Shown here piece by piece: positions 44,593 through 54,750 of a DNA stretch of 64,000 nucleotides (positions within the stretch are counted from its first letter, which is position 1; each line of letters starts with the position of its first letter). The position numbers were made by a program, and so were the translations under genes. Source of the DNA: Haladaptatus litoreus (GTDB lineage Archaea; Halobacteriota; Halobacteria; Halobacteriales; Haladaptataceae); the NCBI RefSeq assembly GCF_900156425.1, contig NZ_FTNO01000003.1:186001-250000 (forward strand). The letters are read 5' to 3'. Below the pieces are notes generated by a model. It was not told the DNA's origin. It saw only the letters and a list, made by a program, of their open reading frames with translations, and searched no databases.

Positions 44593-45711
44593 ATGCTAGA
44601 CAATCACACGATTGGAAGGCGAACGTTCATAAAAGCAGCCGGTGCCGGTGCTGCTGGGAGCCTATCGACAGTTTCGGGGTGTCTCGGTGGCAACAACGGT
44701 GGGTCAGGTAAAGCGCCCATGGATATCGAATCTTGGCCACCACAGGATTTAGAGAATAAACTCGTTATGTGGAACTGGTACGACGACTGGGCGACTTACG
44801 CGAAAAACGCCTTTGGCAAGGAATTCGACGTCACCGTCACGAACAGTGGGTTTTCGAGTCCGAACCAATGGTACTCGAAGTTACAGGGCGGGAACGCAGA
44901 GATAGATAACATTTCGGCGACGGCGAACTGGGTCGAACGTTCTATCGAGAACGACTTCCTTTATCCACTGCCGGTTGAGAAGATGCCGTCTTGGAAAAAC
45001 ATTACCGAGCGTGTCAAAAACGTCGGGACATATCAAAAAGAAGGGAAAACGTACGGCGTTCCGGAAAGCATCGTCCTCTATCCACTGACGTACAACACGA
45101 ATCACTTCGACAAGGCCCCATCGTCGTGGGATGTTCTGTGGGATGATGCGAACAAGGGAAAAATCACGATGTGGGACAACAGTACCGTTTCCTGCCAAAT
45201 CGCTGCGCTCTACACGGGCCAAGACCCGATCAACCCGGGCGATTTCAAGGAAATTGAAGAAGTGCTCAAGCAGCAAAAGCCGCTCTTGAAAACCTACTGG
45301 GGTGACTACCAACAGGGGATGAGCATGTTCGTCAACGAAGAGGTCGTTGCCGGTCCTCTAACTATGGGGCGTACCTACTCTGCGAAATTCAACGAAAACG
45401 CACCGGTGAACTACACTGCCCCGAAAGAGGGCGCGCTATTCACCAGTGACTTATTCGTGATTCCCAAGGGAGCATCGCACCCGATGGCAAGTCTCCAGTT
45501 CATCAACTGGGCATCCCAACAAAAGCACGCAGCGAAGCTCTTTACCGAGATGGGCTACATGCCTGCCGTGAACATCGACAACCAACTGTCCAAAAAGCAA
45601 CGTGAATTCACGAACTGGCCGGACAGTTGGAAGCTCGTCTTCCAGAAGCAGTTGAGCCAGAAAGTGCGGGACAAATATAGCGAGATTTGGACGGCAGTGA
45701 AATCGGCCTGA
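44593..45711 (+). CDS. PotD-type extracellular solute-binding lipoprotein
   Basis: About 372 aa. A Tat signal (IGRRTFIKAAGAGAAGSLSTVSGC) leads to a lipobox Cys. The mature domain has the PotD/PotF pattern: LVMWNWYDDWATYAKNAFGKEFDVTVTN, YGVPESIVLYPLTYNTNHF and YMPAVN. Acidic and Trp residues suit polyamine-like cations, but other organic amines are possible. Starts at GTG 44587 or ATG 44593. First gene of a four-gene ABC operon. Confidence 0.9.
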   Translation: MLDNHTIGRRTFIKAAGAGAAGSLSTVSGCLGGNNGGSGKAPMDIESWPPQDLENKLVMWNWYDDWATYAKNAFGKEFDVTVTNSGFSSPNQWYSKLQGGNAEIDNISATANWVERSIENDFLYPLPVEKMPSWKNITERVKNVGTYQKEGKTYGVPESIVLYPLTYNTNHFDKAPSSWDVLWDDANKGKITMWDNSTVSCQIAALYTGQDPINPGDFKEIEEVLKQQKPLLKTYWGDYQQGMSMFVNEEVVAGPLTMGRTYSAKFNENAPVNYTAPKEGALFTSDLFVIPKGASHPMASLQFINWASQQKHAAKLFTEMGYMPAVNIDNQLSKKQREFTNWPDSWKLVFQKQLSQKVRDKYSEIWTAVKSA

Positions 45712-45716
45712 TTACA

Positions 45717-46808
45717 ATGTCACTACTCACAGTCGAAAATCTGACCAAAGAATTCGGTGACGTCACCGCGGTTCAGGACGTCTCGTTCGACGTTTCGGAT
45801 GGAGAGTTCGTCTCGATTCTCGGCCCGAGTGGTTCAGGGAAATCGACAATACTACGAATGATTGCCGGCTTCGAAACGCCGACCGATGGTTCAATTCGGC
45901 TCAGTGCGACCGAACTCGTCGGCGTACCACCGTTCGAACGGGACATCAACATGGTGTTTCAGAATCTCGCTCTCTTCCCCCATCTGACCGTCGCAGAAAA
46001 CATCGGGTACGGTCTCAAGCAGGCAGGGGTAAAAAAATCCGAACGTGTAGAGCGGATACAAAAGATGCTCCAGATGGTTCATTTGGACGGATACGGTTCC
46101 CGCTCTCCCGACGAACTGAGTGGTGGCGAACAACAACGCGTCGCCCTCGCCCGTGCACTCGTCAACGAACCGGAGTTGGTGCTGTTCGATGAACCCCTTT
46201 CATCGCTCGATCGGAAACTCCGTCAACACATGCAGACGGAACTACAGCGGATCCAGTCCGAGACAGGAACAACGTTCCTTTACGTGACCCACGACCAGGA
46301 AGTAGCCCTGTCTGTTTCGGATCGGCTCATTGTGCTGAACGAGGGTGAAATCGAACAGATCGGATCTGCCGAGGATCTGTACGAAACGCCGGAATCGGCA
46401 TTTGTTGCGGATTTTATCGGCGATGTCAACCAAGTACCAGCCGTCGTAACCGAGACGACGGAAACCGAACTCACAGTCGAAGTCGAGTCAGAGCCCATCT
46501 CGTTCGCTCGTAACGGGGCGTCGTTCGTTTCCTCCGGTGAAAATGTACGTATCTGTGTTCGGCCGCACAAAGTGACGGTGTCGGATGGCGATACCGAGGG
46601 TCACCTCCTCGAAACGAAAGGGACAGTTCGAGAACGGAGTTACCAAGGGAGCGACATCGTCTACGTGATAGAAACCCCCTGGGGACGGCTGACCGCGAAC
46701 GTCCGTGGGCAAACATTCGCGGTCGATGACGACGTTATCGTCGGTTGGAATGCCGATGACATGCACGTCTTTCCGGCCGAACAACCATCACCACAGGAGG
46801 TTGCGTGA
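45717..46808 (+). CDS. PotA-type ABC transporter ATP-binding protein
   Basis: 363 aa from ATG 45717 (MSLLTVENLTKEFGDVTAV), 5 bp after the binding-protein stop. Walker A LGPSGSGKST, signature LSGGEQQRVALARAL, Walker B ELVLFDEPLSSLD, H-loop VTHDQEVAL and a C-terminal TOBE domain with ICVRPHKVTVSDG. Its stop overlaps the permease ATG by one base. Confidence 0.93.
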   Translation: MSLLTVENLTKEFGDVTAVQDVSFDVSDGEFVSILGPSGSGKSTILRMIAGFETPTDGSIRLSATELVGVPPFERDINMVFQNLALFPHLTVAENIGYGLKQAGVKKSERVERIQKMLQMVHLDGYGSRSPDELSGGEQQRVALARALVNEPELVLFDEPLSSLDRKLRQHMQTELQRIQSETGTTFLYVTHDQEVALSVSDRLIVLNEGEIEQIGSAEDLYETPESAFVADFIGDVNQVPAVVTETTETELTVEVESEPISFARNGASFVSSGENVRICVRPHKVTVSDGDTEGHLLETKGTVRERSYQGSDIVYVIETPWGRLTANVRGQTFAVDDDVIVGWNADDMHVFPAEQPSPQEVA

Positions 46809-47728
46809 TGGCGAATGCTACCCGCACGGAAGAATCATCCGAGACAGAAAGTTCTCTCCAGAGCGTCCTACGATATCTTCGAGAGCGCCCTCGCCTCCAC
46901 AAAGCGCTTATCATCGCTCCGCCGCTCACCGTCCTTGCTCTGTTTTTCGCGCTGCCGCTTCTGTCGATGCTCATCATTTCATTTCGACAGGGCCAGATCG
47001 ACGGTCCGTTTACCCTCCAGAACTATACTCAATTTCTGACGTCAGACGTCTACCTGACGGTTTTGTGGCGAAGTCTGGTTATTTCGGTCGAAGTAACGGC
47101 GATTGTGACTGTCATTGGATACACCCTCGCGTATAGTATCGTCCGCTTCACGCGTCATACGACGCTCCTGCTCTTGCTCGTGATTCTTCCGTTCTGGACG
47201 AGTTACATCATTCGAATGTACGCGTGGATCAACATCCTTCAAAATGGTGGCGTGCTTGACTCCGTTCTCCTGCTGACGAACGTGGTGGATAAACCAGTCG
47301 GCTTACTTTACAGTCAGGAGGCAGTGCTGATCGGATTCGCGTACGTTTGGCTACCCCTCGCCGTGTTACCGTTTTACGCATCGTTGACGAACATGGATCC
47401 TGCACTCATCGATGCAGCGAAAGACCTCGGGGCGGGACCGCTTAAAGCCTTCTTCACGGTGACCCTGCCGACGACTGCGAATGGGGTTATTACCGGAATT
47501 CTCCTCGTTTTCATCCCAACGTTCGGCTCGTTCATCACCCCACGATTGCTCGGCGGCACCAGCAACGTGATGATAGGAATGGTGATCGAAGAACAGTTCA
47601 AATCGGCATTCAACTGGCCGTTCGGTGCAGCAATCGGAATGATCGTCACGGTACTAGTCGTTACCCTACTCGTCCTCGGTGCACGTGCTGGCGGTAACCT
47701 CCTCGCACAGGAGGATGATACCCAATGA
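46808..47728 (+). CDS. PotB-type ABC transporter permease
   Basis: 306 aa with six membrane helices (LIIAPPLTVLALFFALPLLSMLIISF first) and the EAA loop DPALIDAAKDLGAGPLKAFFTVTLPTTANGV. It overlaps the upstream stop (TGATG) and the next start (ATGA). Confidence 0.92.
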   Translation: MANATRTEESSETESSLQSVLRYLRERPRLHKALIIAPPLTVLALFFALPLLSMLIISFRQGQIDGPFTLQNYTQFLTSDVYLTVLWRSLVISVEVTAIVTVIGYTLAYSIVRFTRHTTLLLLLVILPFWTSYIIRMYAWINILQNGGVLDSVLLLTNVVDKPVGLLYSQEAVLIGFAYVWLPLAVLPFYASLTNMDPALIDAAKDLGAGPLKAFFTVTLPTTANGVITGILLVFIPTFGSFITPRLLGGTSNVMIGMVIEEQFKSAFNWPFGAAIGMIVTVLVVTLLVLGARAGGNLLAQEDDTQ

Positions 47729-48558
47729 ACCAGCTAAATCGCGTTCTTCGGCCCGTCGAACGAATTGTGCACCGATACGGCTCACATCTCGGACGCCTTG
47801 CGATGTTTTTCGTCTTTTTGTTCCTCTGGCTTCCCATTGGCGTTCTCGTGTTCATGTCTTTCGCAAAAGGAGGTGTTCTGGCGTTTCCGCCGAAGGAACT
47901 CACCCTCCAGTGGTATGTTACATTCTTGAACAACCAAGCGGCGATAAGTGCCATCGTGACGACACTGAAAATAAGCGTCGTCGCATCGCTCATTAGCGTC
48001 GTTCTCGCCACACTGATCGCGTATGCTGTCGACCGATTCGTCTTCCCCGGAAAAGACGTGCTACAGTTACTTGCGACGCTTCCGATTGTCGTTCCACTCG
48101 TCGTCACAGGAATTGCGATGGTGCTGTTCTTCGGTGCAGTCAACTTTCAACAGGGATACTGGGCAGTCGTCATTGCACACGTTATCCGAACAATCCCGTT
48201 CGCAACGCTCGTCATCCTCCCGACGTTCCTGACCTTCGACCGACAGCTCGAAGAAGCGTCGAAGGATCTAGGAGCGAACGAACTCGAAACGTTTCGACAG
48301 GTAACCCTCCCGAGCGTCCTCCCAGGCATCATCGCGGGTGGCTTGCTGGCGTTTACACTCTCGTTCAACGAATTCGTTTACACTTACTTCGTGAAGGATT
48401 CTGCTACCACGACACTCCCAATCTATATCTGGAATCAAATCCGCTACAACGTGACTCCTGAAGTAAATGTCATCAGCGTCGTCTTCCTCCTTCTCGCCGT
48501 CTCACTAGTCCTCATCGCTGTCTCACTCACACGGGTAGAACTACTTACTCGGCGGTGA
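47725..48558 (+). CDS. PotC-type ABC transporter permease
   Basis: 277 aa with six membrane helices (MFFVFLFLWLPIGVLVFMSF first) and the EAA loop DRQLEEASKDLGANELETFRQVTLPSVLPGI. Last gene of the operon; about 480 bp without a supported gene follow (48559-49040). Confidence 0.92.
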   Translation: MNQLNRVLRPVERIVHRYGSHLGRLAMFFVFLFLWLPIGVLVFMSFAKGGVLAFPPKELTLQWYVTFLNNQAAISAIVTTLKISVVASLISVVLATLIAYAVDRFVFPGKDVLQLLATLPIVVPLVVTGIAMVLFFGAVNFQQGYWAVVIAHVIRTIPFATLVILPTFLTFDRQLEEASKDLGANELETFRQVTLPSVLPGIIAGGLLAFTLSFNEFVYTYFVKDSATTTLPIYIWNQIRYNVTPEVNVISVVFLLLAVSLVLIAVSLTRVELLTRR

Positions 48559-49040
48559 CCGTCGCATCGCTTTTAAAATAGTTTTGCTGTGGATACCGAA
48601 CGCTGACACTCCGTTTTCAGACGAACCTTCCACAGCGAGATGCTCTGACGACGCGACACAGCAGAATAGGGGAACTACACGATTCGACTGTGAACTTTCG
48701 CGACACTGTGGTCTCGTCCGAACGATGAGACAGCCCGTGCAATTTCGACGAGACGCAAGACAGTACGTCCAGTACGATAGCCATCTGTATCGAATCCGAT
48801 ACAAAAGTCGTTGTCGAAACAGAGTGCAAGGAGTTCCACCGAACCGCACCATACGGAATTCGCAGTCCGGGACCGAGACGACAAGCGAAATCGATGACAA
48901 ATCACGATGACTGAAGACTCTGTATTGGCCGGTTCTGGTGCTCTCTGGTGGATATTTACCCGGTCTGCCAACTACTCATATCGTAGAATGAATGGATACG
49001 ATTTTCCGACGATTGGCTGCTACTGAGACCGCCAATCGTG

Positions 49041-49331
49041 TTATTCGTCTGCCGATACCGGTTCGCCGTCTTCCATCCGCCATTCGAGTTCGACTTCGAA
49101 CTCAGCCTCGTCGTCGGTAACCTCGTACTCGACTTCCAGTTCGAAGTGCTCCGGAACCGGGACCGTAAAACCGTTATCTCCTTGGATGTCGATTGTCCCG
49201 TTCTCCACACCATCGGCGACTTCGCGGAGTATCCCCGCTCCGTCTGCCCGGCTCATCACTCGCTCACCTTCACGCTCCGTCTCATCGTCTGTTGATTCCG
49301 CTTCGGTTTTGGATTTTTCGTCGTTTCCCAT
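49041..49331 (-). CDS. Amphi-Trp domain protein
   Basis: A 96-aa acidic protein. A charged N-terminus is followed by SRADGAGILREVADGVENGTIDIQGDNGFTVPVPEHFELEVEYEV and EVELEWRMED, the amphi-Trp domain pattern (amphipathic strands with a conserved Trp). These small proteins are common in haloarchaea and of unknown role. Confidence 0.8.
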   Translation of the reverse strand: MGNDEKSKTEAESTDDETEREGERVMSRADGAGILREVADGVENGTIDIQGDNGFTVPVPEHFELEVEYEVTDDEAEFEVELEWRMEDGEPVSADE

Positions 49332-49474
49332 ACCGATCGTACGACGGCTGTCGATAAAATATCTCGGGCTTCATATCTACCAGTTTGATCGAGGGTAGTC
49401 GCCGCTTCTATCAATGCACCACCGGGAAGATCCTTACAGTTTCGAGTGGTAAGTCTATCTCCTGCATCTACCGA

Positions 49475-49630
49475 TTAGAGTGGCCGGTCGAGGTTGTGGA
49501 TGAGGCAGATGATGGTGAGTTCTCGGAAACACTCCGCTATGATGTCGGTCTTTTCGATGTAGAGGATGTCTCGTCAAGACGGTCGCACACCGCGACGAGA
49601 CACCCATTGTCCATCGTGCTAACCTACGGA
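49475..49630 (-). mobile_element. C-terminal remnant of an IS5-like transposase
   Basis: On the minus strand, FRELTIICLIHNLDRPL followed by TAA (stop at 49475-49477) matches the end of haloarchaeal ISH-type transposases (recalled form FRELTIACLVHNLDRSL). Upstream sequence in the same region is open but frameshifted, and no terminal inverted repeat was recognised. Confidence 0.5.
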
Positions 49631-49725
49631 CGGAACCCGCAAAAAGACACAGTTCGCGGCCGCAACTCTTTATTTTCCTGCTGTCCAACACTGGATAGAG
49701 CGTTACCGTGTAAAACAGAGTTTAG

Positions 49726-50634
49726 CTACGTTGTCTGTGTCGTATTTTGGTATCGGAGGACTGCCAATTCTTTCTGCTTTGCTTCGATCATAACGTCGGC
49801 ACCCGTTCCGTACGTATGGATCGGTCCGATAACATAGTCGCTGTGGTTCTGTGGTCGAATCGATGGATCGGCTTCATGAAGGCGTCGAGATTCACTATAG
49901 TGGATGATTGGCGTCGTTTCCCATGTTTCGGTAGCGCGAGTGAGCGCTTCACGAAACGTCAACCCACGGCTCGTGAACTGATGATGGAGAGCGTCGTATG
50001 TAATTGGAATCCCGATACGGTCATAGATGTCGTCAACCAACTCGGGAATACTCCAGAGGGATTCGGTATCGTCGTTTTCAACAGTCAGTCGTTTTCGAAC
50101 GGCGGGTGAGAGCCGTTCGAAGTGTTCACAGAATCGCTCGCTGGTCGCTTCTTTGTCACCATAGTGAGCGCCGATATGGATGTTGATCGCGTAGTAGGGC
50201 GTCCGCGGTAACCCCATTGCATCGAGTATAGTTCTATGGTTCTCTAAATCTATCATCGACCGCTCGACGACGGTGTCGTCGTTACTTGCTAACTTCACGA
50301 AGTGGTCTGGGTGGAACGTGAGACGGAGATCATGCTCGAGAGCATAGTCACCGACCTCGGAAAGAAGTGAACGAACTGTCGAAGCGTTCGGCAATTCCCC
50401 GAGATTGTACTGGCTGAACCACGGGAGAAGGTCAGATGATATCCGATAATAGTAAATATCGTGATCGAGGTTCCATTCGATGATACGCTTGAGGTCGCGG
50501 CAATTCTGCTCGGCGAGTTCGCCAGCATATGTGAGACCACGCTCTTGGAAGGTCGTTTTCCGCATTCCACGGTTCGTTCGCACGCCCTTTTCTCGAAGTG
50601 TGATATTCATCGCCGCATAGCCATATCGTGTCAT
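49726..50634 (-). CDS. uvsE: UV-damage endonuclease UvdE/UvsE
   Basis: 302 aa. It begins RYGYAAMNITLREKGVRTNRGM, the UvdE signature. A TIM barrel follows with YYRISSDLLPWFSQYNLGEL, LTFHPDHFVKLAS, INIHIGAHYGDKEAT, LTVENDDTESLWSIPEL and ITYDALHHQF, whose His/Glu/Asp residues bind three metals. The enzyme nicks DNA 5' to UV photoproducts, useful under intense sunlight. Single gene. Confidence 0.93.
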   Translation of the reverse strand: MTRYGYAAMNITLREKGVRTNRGMRKTTFQERGLTYAGELAEQNCRDLKRIIEWNLDHDIYYYRISSDLLPWFSQYNLGELPNASTVRSLLSEVGDYALEHDLRLTFHPDHFVKLASNDDTVVERSMIDLENHRTILDAMGLPRTPYYAINIHIGAHYGDKEATSERFCEHFERLSPAVRKRLTVENDDTESLWSIPELVDDIYDRIGIPITYDALHHQFTSRGLTFREALTRATETWETTPIIHYSESRRLHEADPSIRPQNHSDYVIGPIHTYGTGADVMIEAKQKELAVLRYQNTTQTT

Positions 50635-50820
50635 TAGAACGGTTCAGTACCGGTACTAAGTGATCCACACTACTAGCGTCTTCGGTCAGATCCTTCGACA
50701 GCAAAGGGAGTTATGGTCAACTCCCAATCTTGCGGATCAAAATGAGTTACCTCGGAGTGTGCCGCCCTGTCGGACGCAGCAGGCACTACGGTCGGAATAT
50801 CAAAAGACACCACCGACACG

Positions 50821-51046
50821 GAGGGCGTTACACTGTCGTAACGCCCTCCCACAGACGAGCGTAACACCACCACCCCTACAGTGCTCGCGGAGATGAGGAA
50901 CGGACGCAGTTTGCGTCCGTTCTAGTACGTAACTATCACTCGGTTACGGTGGGGTGTGATGAATCCGTCTTTTCACCTCACATGTGGTAAAAAGACGGAT
51001 TCGTTACACTGGTCGCTCGGGGTGTGTTACGACAGTATAACGCTCA
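50821..51046. repeat. 226-bp hairpin-rich element with inverted-repeat ends (MITE-like)
   Basis: Three strong stem-loops are packed here: 50821-50848 (11-bp stem, 6-nt loop), 50898-50922 (11-bp stem, 3-nt loop) and 50961-51002 (13-bp stem). The 18-mer GCGTTACACTGTCGTAAC near the left end (50825-50842) returns inverted at 51027-51044 with one mismatch (GCGTTATACTGTCGTAAC). There is no coding potential and no target-site duplication is obvious. It could be a MITE or a regulatory/terminator array before the reductase gene. Confidence 0.6.
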
Positions 51047-51129
51047 TGGCGATTTAAAATGGCACGTGGCGGGTTGGTGGCGTGTAGCGTTTATACTGCC
51101 GGACAACTTCCTAAGCAGTGATTGAACAG

Positions 51130-51702
51130 ATGAAGACTCAATACTACACAGCAACGAGCATCGACGGGTATCTCGCCGATGAGGATAACTCACTTGACTG
51201 GCTCTTCCAATTCGGTGAAATCGAAGAGATTGAGGGTGTGAATGAAGAGTACTCGCGGTTCATAGACCAAGTTGGTGCCTTAGCCATGGGCTCAACGACC
51301 TACGAGTGGATCATCGAGCATGAGAATATACTGGAGAACCCGGAAGAGTGGCCGTATGAGATCCTAGCGTGGGTGTTCAGCACTCGAGAATTACCGGTGG
51401 TTGATGGTGCGGACATTCACTTCGTGCAGGGAGATGTTGCGCCCGTCCATGCGGACATGGTGAAAGCCGCAGATGGGAAGAACATCTGGCTGGTCGGTGG
51501 AGGTGACCTTGTCGGACAATTCCATGATCACGATCTCCTCGACGAGATAATTCTCAGCGTTGCTCCCGTCACGCTTGCTTCAGGCGCGCCACTTTTGCCG
51601 CGTGAGATTACCACCCCGCCCCTGAAATTGACTAATGTGCAACAGCAGGGCGATGTGTTTGCGGTTCTAACCTATGATGTACAGCAGTCCAAGATGGGGT
51701 AA
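51130..51702 (+). CDS. Dihydrofolate-reductase/RibD C-terminal-like reductase
   Basis: 190 aa from ATG 51130 (MKTQYYTATSIDGYLADEDNSLDWLFQFG). That opening, GALAMGSTTYEWIIEH and NIWLVGGGDLVGQFHDHDLLDEIILSVAPVTLASGAPLLP match the RibD-C/YyaP group of DHFR-fold proteins. The substrate is unknown; NADPH binding is expected. It is preceded by the hairpin element. Confidence 0.85.
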   Translation: MKTQYYTATSIDGYLADEDNSLDWLFQFGEIEEIEGVNEEYSRFIDQVGALAMGSTTYEWIIEHENILENPEEWPYEILAWVFSTRELPVVDGADIHFVQGDVAPVHADMVKAADGKNIWLVGGGDLVGQFHDHDLLDEIILSVAPVTLASGAPLLPREITTPPLKLTNVQQQGDVFAVLTYDVQQSKMG

Positions 51703-51816
51703 TCGATGGAACGCTTCTCCTCTTGCTAATAAGTGAAGAAAGGAATCAACCATTTGGTTTCCGATGATTTATTACTCTTTGCTCTGTCCAAACGGCTTCA
51801 AACCATGGAGATCTGT

Positions 51817-53007
51817 TCACTCAATTGACCAGCGAGACTCTCTGTGTGCACCCGGAAGTCGATCTGTCAGATAGAGCCCTGCGAGGACGAGCACAACACA
51901 GCCAACGAGCGACGCAAGCGCGAGGAAGACGACGTTGAACTGGTATCCCGCTTCGGTGAGCAAACCGACAGCGGCAGTGCCATTCGCCTCGACCAGCAAT
52001 GACAGCCCGGTAAATGCCGCGTATGCGACACCACGACTCTCGTCTGGAAGTGAATTGAGAAAGTACGTATCCAGCGCAGGAAAGAGGCTGTGAATGGAGT
52101 AGCCAATAGAAACAGAAATGATAATTAGAGCAACTAACCTGCCTGCATAGGTGAGTGCCCCCACCGAGATCACGAATCCAGTTAATATTGCCAAAATATA
52201 CGGGACAATTGGTAGACGATCGGCAAGCCGTCCTCCAAACCAAAACGCGGGTAATCCAGCTGCGAAAACGACGGTGAGAAGAAGGTTTGCCGTTGTTGTC
52301 GACACTCCTTTTACTGTGTTCAGATATACGACGTAGAAATTGAATAGCCCTTGCCAGAGGAACCCAGCAGCACCGACCATCAACAGACCGGTTGCAATGA
52401 GCCGCCAGTGAGCCCGCACGGCGGAAAGAAACGCGTGGTCGGGGACAGCCTCATCAGCAATTCGAGATCCACGAACGACAGTTGCTAAAACGATACTGAA
52501 TATGACGGCAGACACTGCCAAAACGACGAACACCATGCGCCACGAGCTAATCAGTAGAATACCGACCACAATGGTTGGTGCAAGAACAGCAGCCAGTTGT
52601 GCCGCTGTGCCGTGAATGCCAACCGTGCGTCCGACTGCATTTGGATACAATTCTGCGATGAGAGGAACAGCAGCGACGAAGTAGGCCCCACTGGCAACGC
52701 CGAGTAGAAATGTTCCGAGTTGCAGTACAACTAATGACTGGGCGAACGCGATGACTGCGGATGAACCAGCCAGTATGACACCCGTCGCGAGGACTGCTTG
52801 ATACCGTGGGATGTGAGTCAGTATATATCCCATCGGAATCCGCGGAATAGCAGTGCCAAGCCATACTAGTGATACTAATATACCGATGGTTGCCTGATCA
52901 GTCCCAAAGGCGACCGTCAGTGGTTCGAGCAGCGGTGCAAAGACGGTTCGTCCGAAGTTCATCAGGAAGACCAATCCACATAACGTTCCGAATAGGCGTT
53001 TCCTCAC
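51817..53007 (-). CDS. MFS transporter
   Basis: 396 aa with 12 hydrophobic segments. The motif A-like loop between helices 2 and 3 is weak (GTAIPRIPMGYILTHIPR), and the second half has WFGGRLADRLPIVPYILA. Secondary transporter of unknown substrate. It converges with the reductase gene. Confidence 0.85.
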   Translation of the reverse strand: MRKRLFGTLCGLVFLMNFGRTVFAPLLEPLTVAFGTDQATIGILVSLVWLGTAIPRIPMGYILTHIPRYQAVLATGVILAGSSAVIAFAQSLVVLQLGTFLLGVASGAYFVAAVPLIAELYPNAVGRTVGIHGTAAQLAAVLAPTIVVGILLISSWRMVFVVLAVSAVIFSIVLATVVRGSRIADEAVPDHAFLSAVRAHWRLIATGLLMVGAAGFLWQGLFNFYVVYLNTVKGVSTTTANLLLTVVFAAGLPAFWFGGRLADRLPIVPYILAILTGFVISVGALTYAGRLVALIIISVSIGYSIHSLFPALDTYFLNSLPDESRGVAYAAFTGLSLLVEANGTAAVGLLTEAGYQFNVVFLALASLVGCVVLVLAGLYLTDRLPGAHRESRWSIE

Positions 53008-53253
53008 TCTCTAGTTCTACCAAGGCGGACGACTCAACCGTTCCGGAACCAACAGCGTTCGGAACACGAACCGGTCGACGTCCACGAAAAGCGCACAGAA
53101 AGTCAGCACGTAGAGGACAAATAGTTACGGTAGAGTGCGTCTATTTCTGCGAAACGGAGGGAGTCGCGCACTCGACTTCCTCTATTACAACGGTGTAATC
53201 GATTACCCTCACCAGCGATTGTCAAGTCGACTAACCGAACACGGAAAACGAAA
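53008..53253. other. Gap between MFS and cbiP genes
   Basis: A 245-bp spacer downstream of cbiP and upstream of the MFS gene, with no ORF of interest and no cobalamin-riboswitch-like structure that I could recognise. Confidence 0.3.
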
Positions 53254-54750
53254 TCACCGATCGATATCGGCAAATTTCCGAAACAGATGAGGAGCGTTCA
53301 TCTCGAGAAGATCAGCAGCAGCATCGTAGGGAGACTGAAACGAATCCCTCTCATCGAGGTACGGTTTCCCCGCAGATTGGAACACCGCCTTCACGAATGC
53401 GGTTCGAGCGTTCTTGTTTTCAAAGAGGCCGTGGAGGTACGTACCGAGGACAGAATTCAGCGCAGCGCTTCCCTCACCAATCGGTCTCCCCACCGGTTGC
53501 GTTGCAATAGTTTTGCCCATGTGAATTTCGTATCCGCGAACCGTCCCATCCGCTTCGGACAGCAACCCGACAGGGTCGAGGGTTCGAGTGACTCGCTCAA
53601 CGTGTTTTTCAGTCGTAAAGCGCGTTTCGACAGGAAGCAAACCGAAACCACGTACAATATCGTGGTCAGCAGTACTTTCGAGTGCCGCGTTTGTAATTCG
53701 TTCACCGAGCATCTGATAACCACCACAGAGTCCAACGATAGGACCGGAGAAGGCTGCTAGCTGTTCATCGAACCCCGCGTTCCGCAGAGCGAGCAGGTCA
53801 TCGACCGTGTTTTTCGATCCTGGAAGCACAACCGCATCAACACGGCCGAGACCAGATTGAAGTGGAAGGTACGCAACACGGACACCGGGTTCGTTCGTTA
53901 GCGGTTCGAGATCGGTGAAATTCGAGATGCGCGGTAAGCGTGGAACACCGATTGTAATGCCCCGCGAGTCCGAAACGCCGTCGTCATTACCGAAAACCGC
54001 CAGTTCCCCTTGCTGTGGCAGTGAAACGCTGTCTTCCTCTGGGAGACCAGGGTCGTCGTATGGCAGTACACCCAGAATCGGGACGCCCGTTCGATTTTCG
54101 ATCGCTTCGATACCGGGGTCTAACAGCGTCTTGTCGCCGCGGAATTTCGTGATGATCGCTCCCCGAACACGGTCACGGACATCATCTGGCATGAGTTCCA
54201 GCGTTCCGTACAGACCGGCGAACGCACCCCCTCGTTCGATGTTTACGAGTAAGAGAATCGACGCGTCCGCAAACCGTGCAGTCTCCACGTTCGCGAGATC
54301 TCGATGTTGAAGATTGATTTCAGCGATGCTACCGGCACCTTCGGCAACGATGACATCGTGGTGTGCCGCTAGTCGTTCGTAGGATTCGATAGCAGCGCGT
54401 CTGGCCTGCTCCCACTGTGACTCGTAGTACGCTCCGGCAGCAACGTTCTCGACGGCTCTCCCGTGGAGTATGAGTTGGCTTTCGCCATCTCCACGTGGTT
54501 TAAGCAGAACGGGGTTCATATCCGTCGTCGCCGGGATTCGCGCCGCTCGTGCCTGTACGTACTGCGAAACGCCGATTTCGCCCCACTCACCGTCGGGAAC
54601 AACGGCCACCCGAGCGTTGTTGCTCATGTTTTGTGCTTTGAACGGCGCGACTGACACGCCACGTCGGGCGAGAAGTCGACACAGTCCCGCAGCCACGGTG
54701 CTCTTTCCGACGTGGCTTTCGGTTCCCGCGACGAGCACCGTCTCCGTCAT
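53254..54750 (-). CDS. cbiP: Cobyric acid synthase CbiP (CobQ)
   Basis: 498 aa. The N-terminal synthetase P-loop is [21 protein letters not shown], followed by [14 protein letters not shown]. The C-terminal class I glutamine-amidotransferase-like domain holds [15 protein letters not shown] (Cys nucleophile) and [10 protein letters not shown] (His). It amidates the b, d, e and g carboxylates of adenosylcobyrinic acid a,c-diamide. It overlaps the preceding cobA by one base. Confidence 0.95.
   Translation of the reverse strand: MTETVLVAGTESHVGKSTVAAGLCRLLARRGVSVAPFKAQNMSNNARVAVVPDGEWGEIGVSQYVQARAARIPATTDMNPVLLKPRGDGESQLILHGRAVENVAAGAYYESQWEQARRAAIESYERLAAHHDVIVAEGAGSIAEINLQHRDLANVETARFADASILLLVNIERGGAFAGLYGTLELMPDDVRDRVRGAIITKFRGDKTLLDPGIEAIENRTGVPILGVLPYDDPGLPEEDSVSLPQQGELAVFGNDDGVSDSRGITIGVPRLPRISNFTDLEPLTNEPGVRVAYLPLQSGLGRVDAVVLPGSKNTVDDLLALRNAGFDEQLAAFSGPIVGLCGGYQMLGERITNAALESTADHDIVRGFGLLPVETRFTTEKHVERVTRTLDPVGLLSEADGTVRGYEIHMGKTIATQPVGRPIGEGSAALNSVLGTYLHGLFENKNARTAFVKAVFQSAGKPYLDERDSFQSPYDAAADLLEMNAPHLFRKFADIDR

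Noticed and set aside
48559..49040. Short ORFs in the gap after the polyamine transporter
   Set aside because: Overlapping frames on both strands without motifs or third-position bias; nothing supportable.
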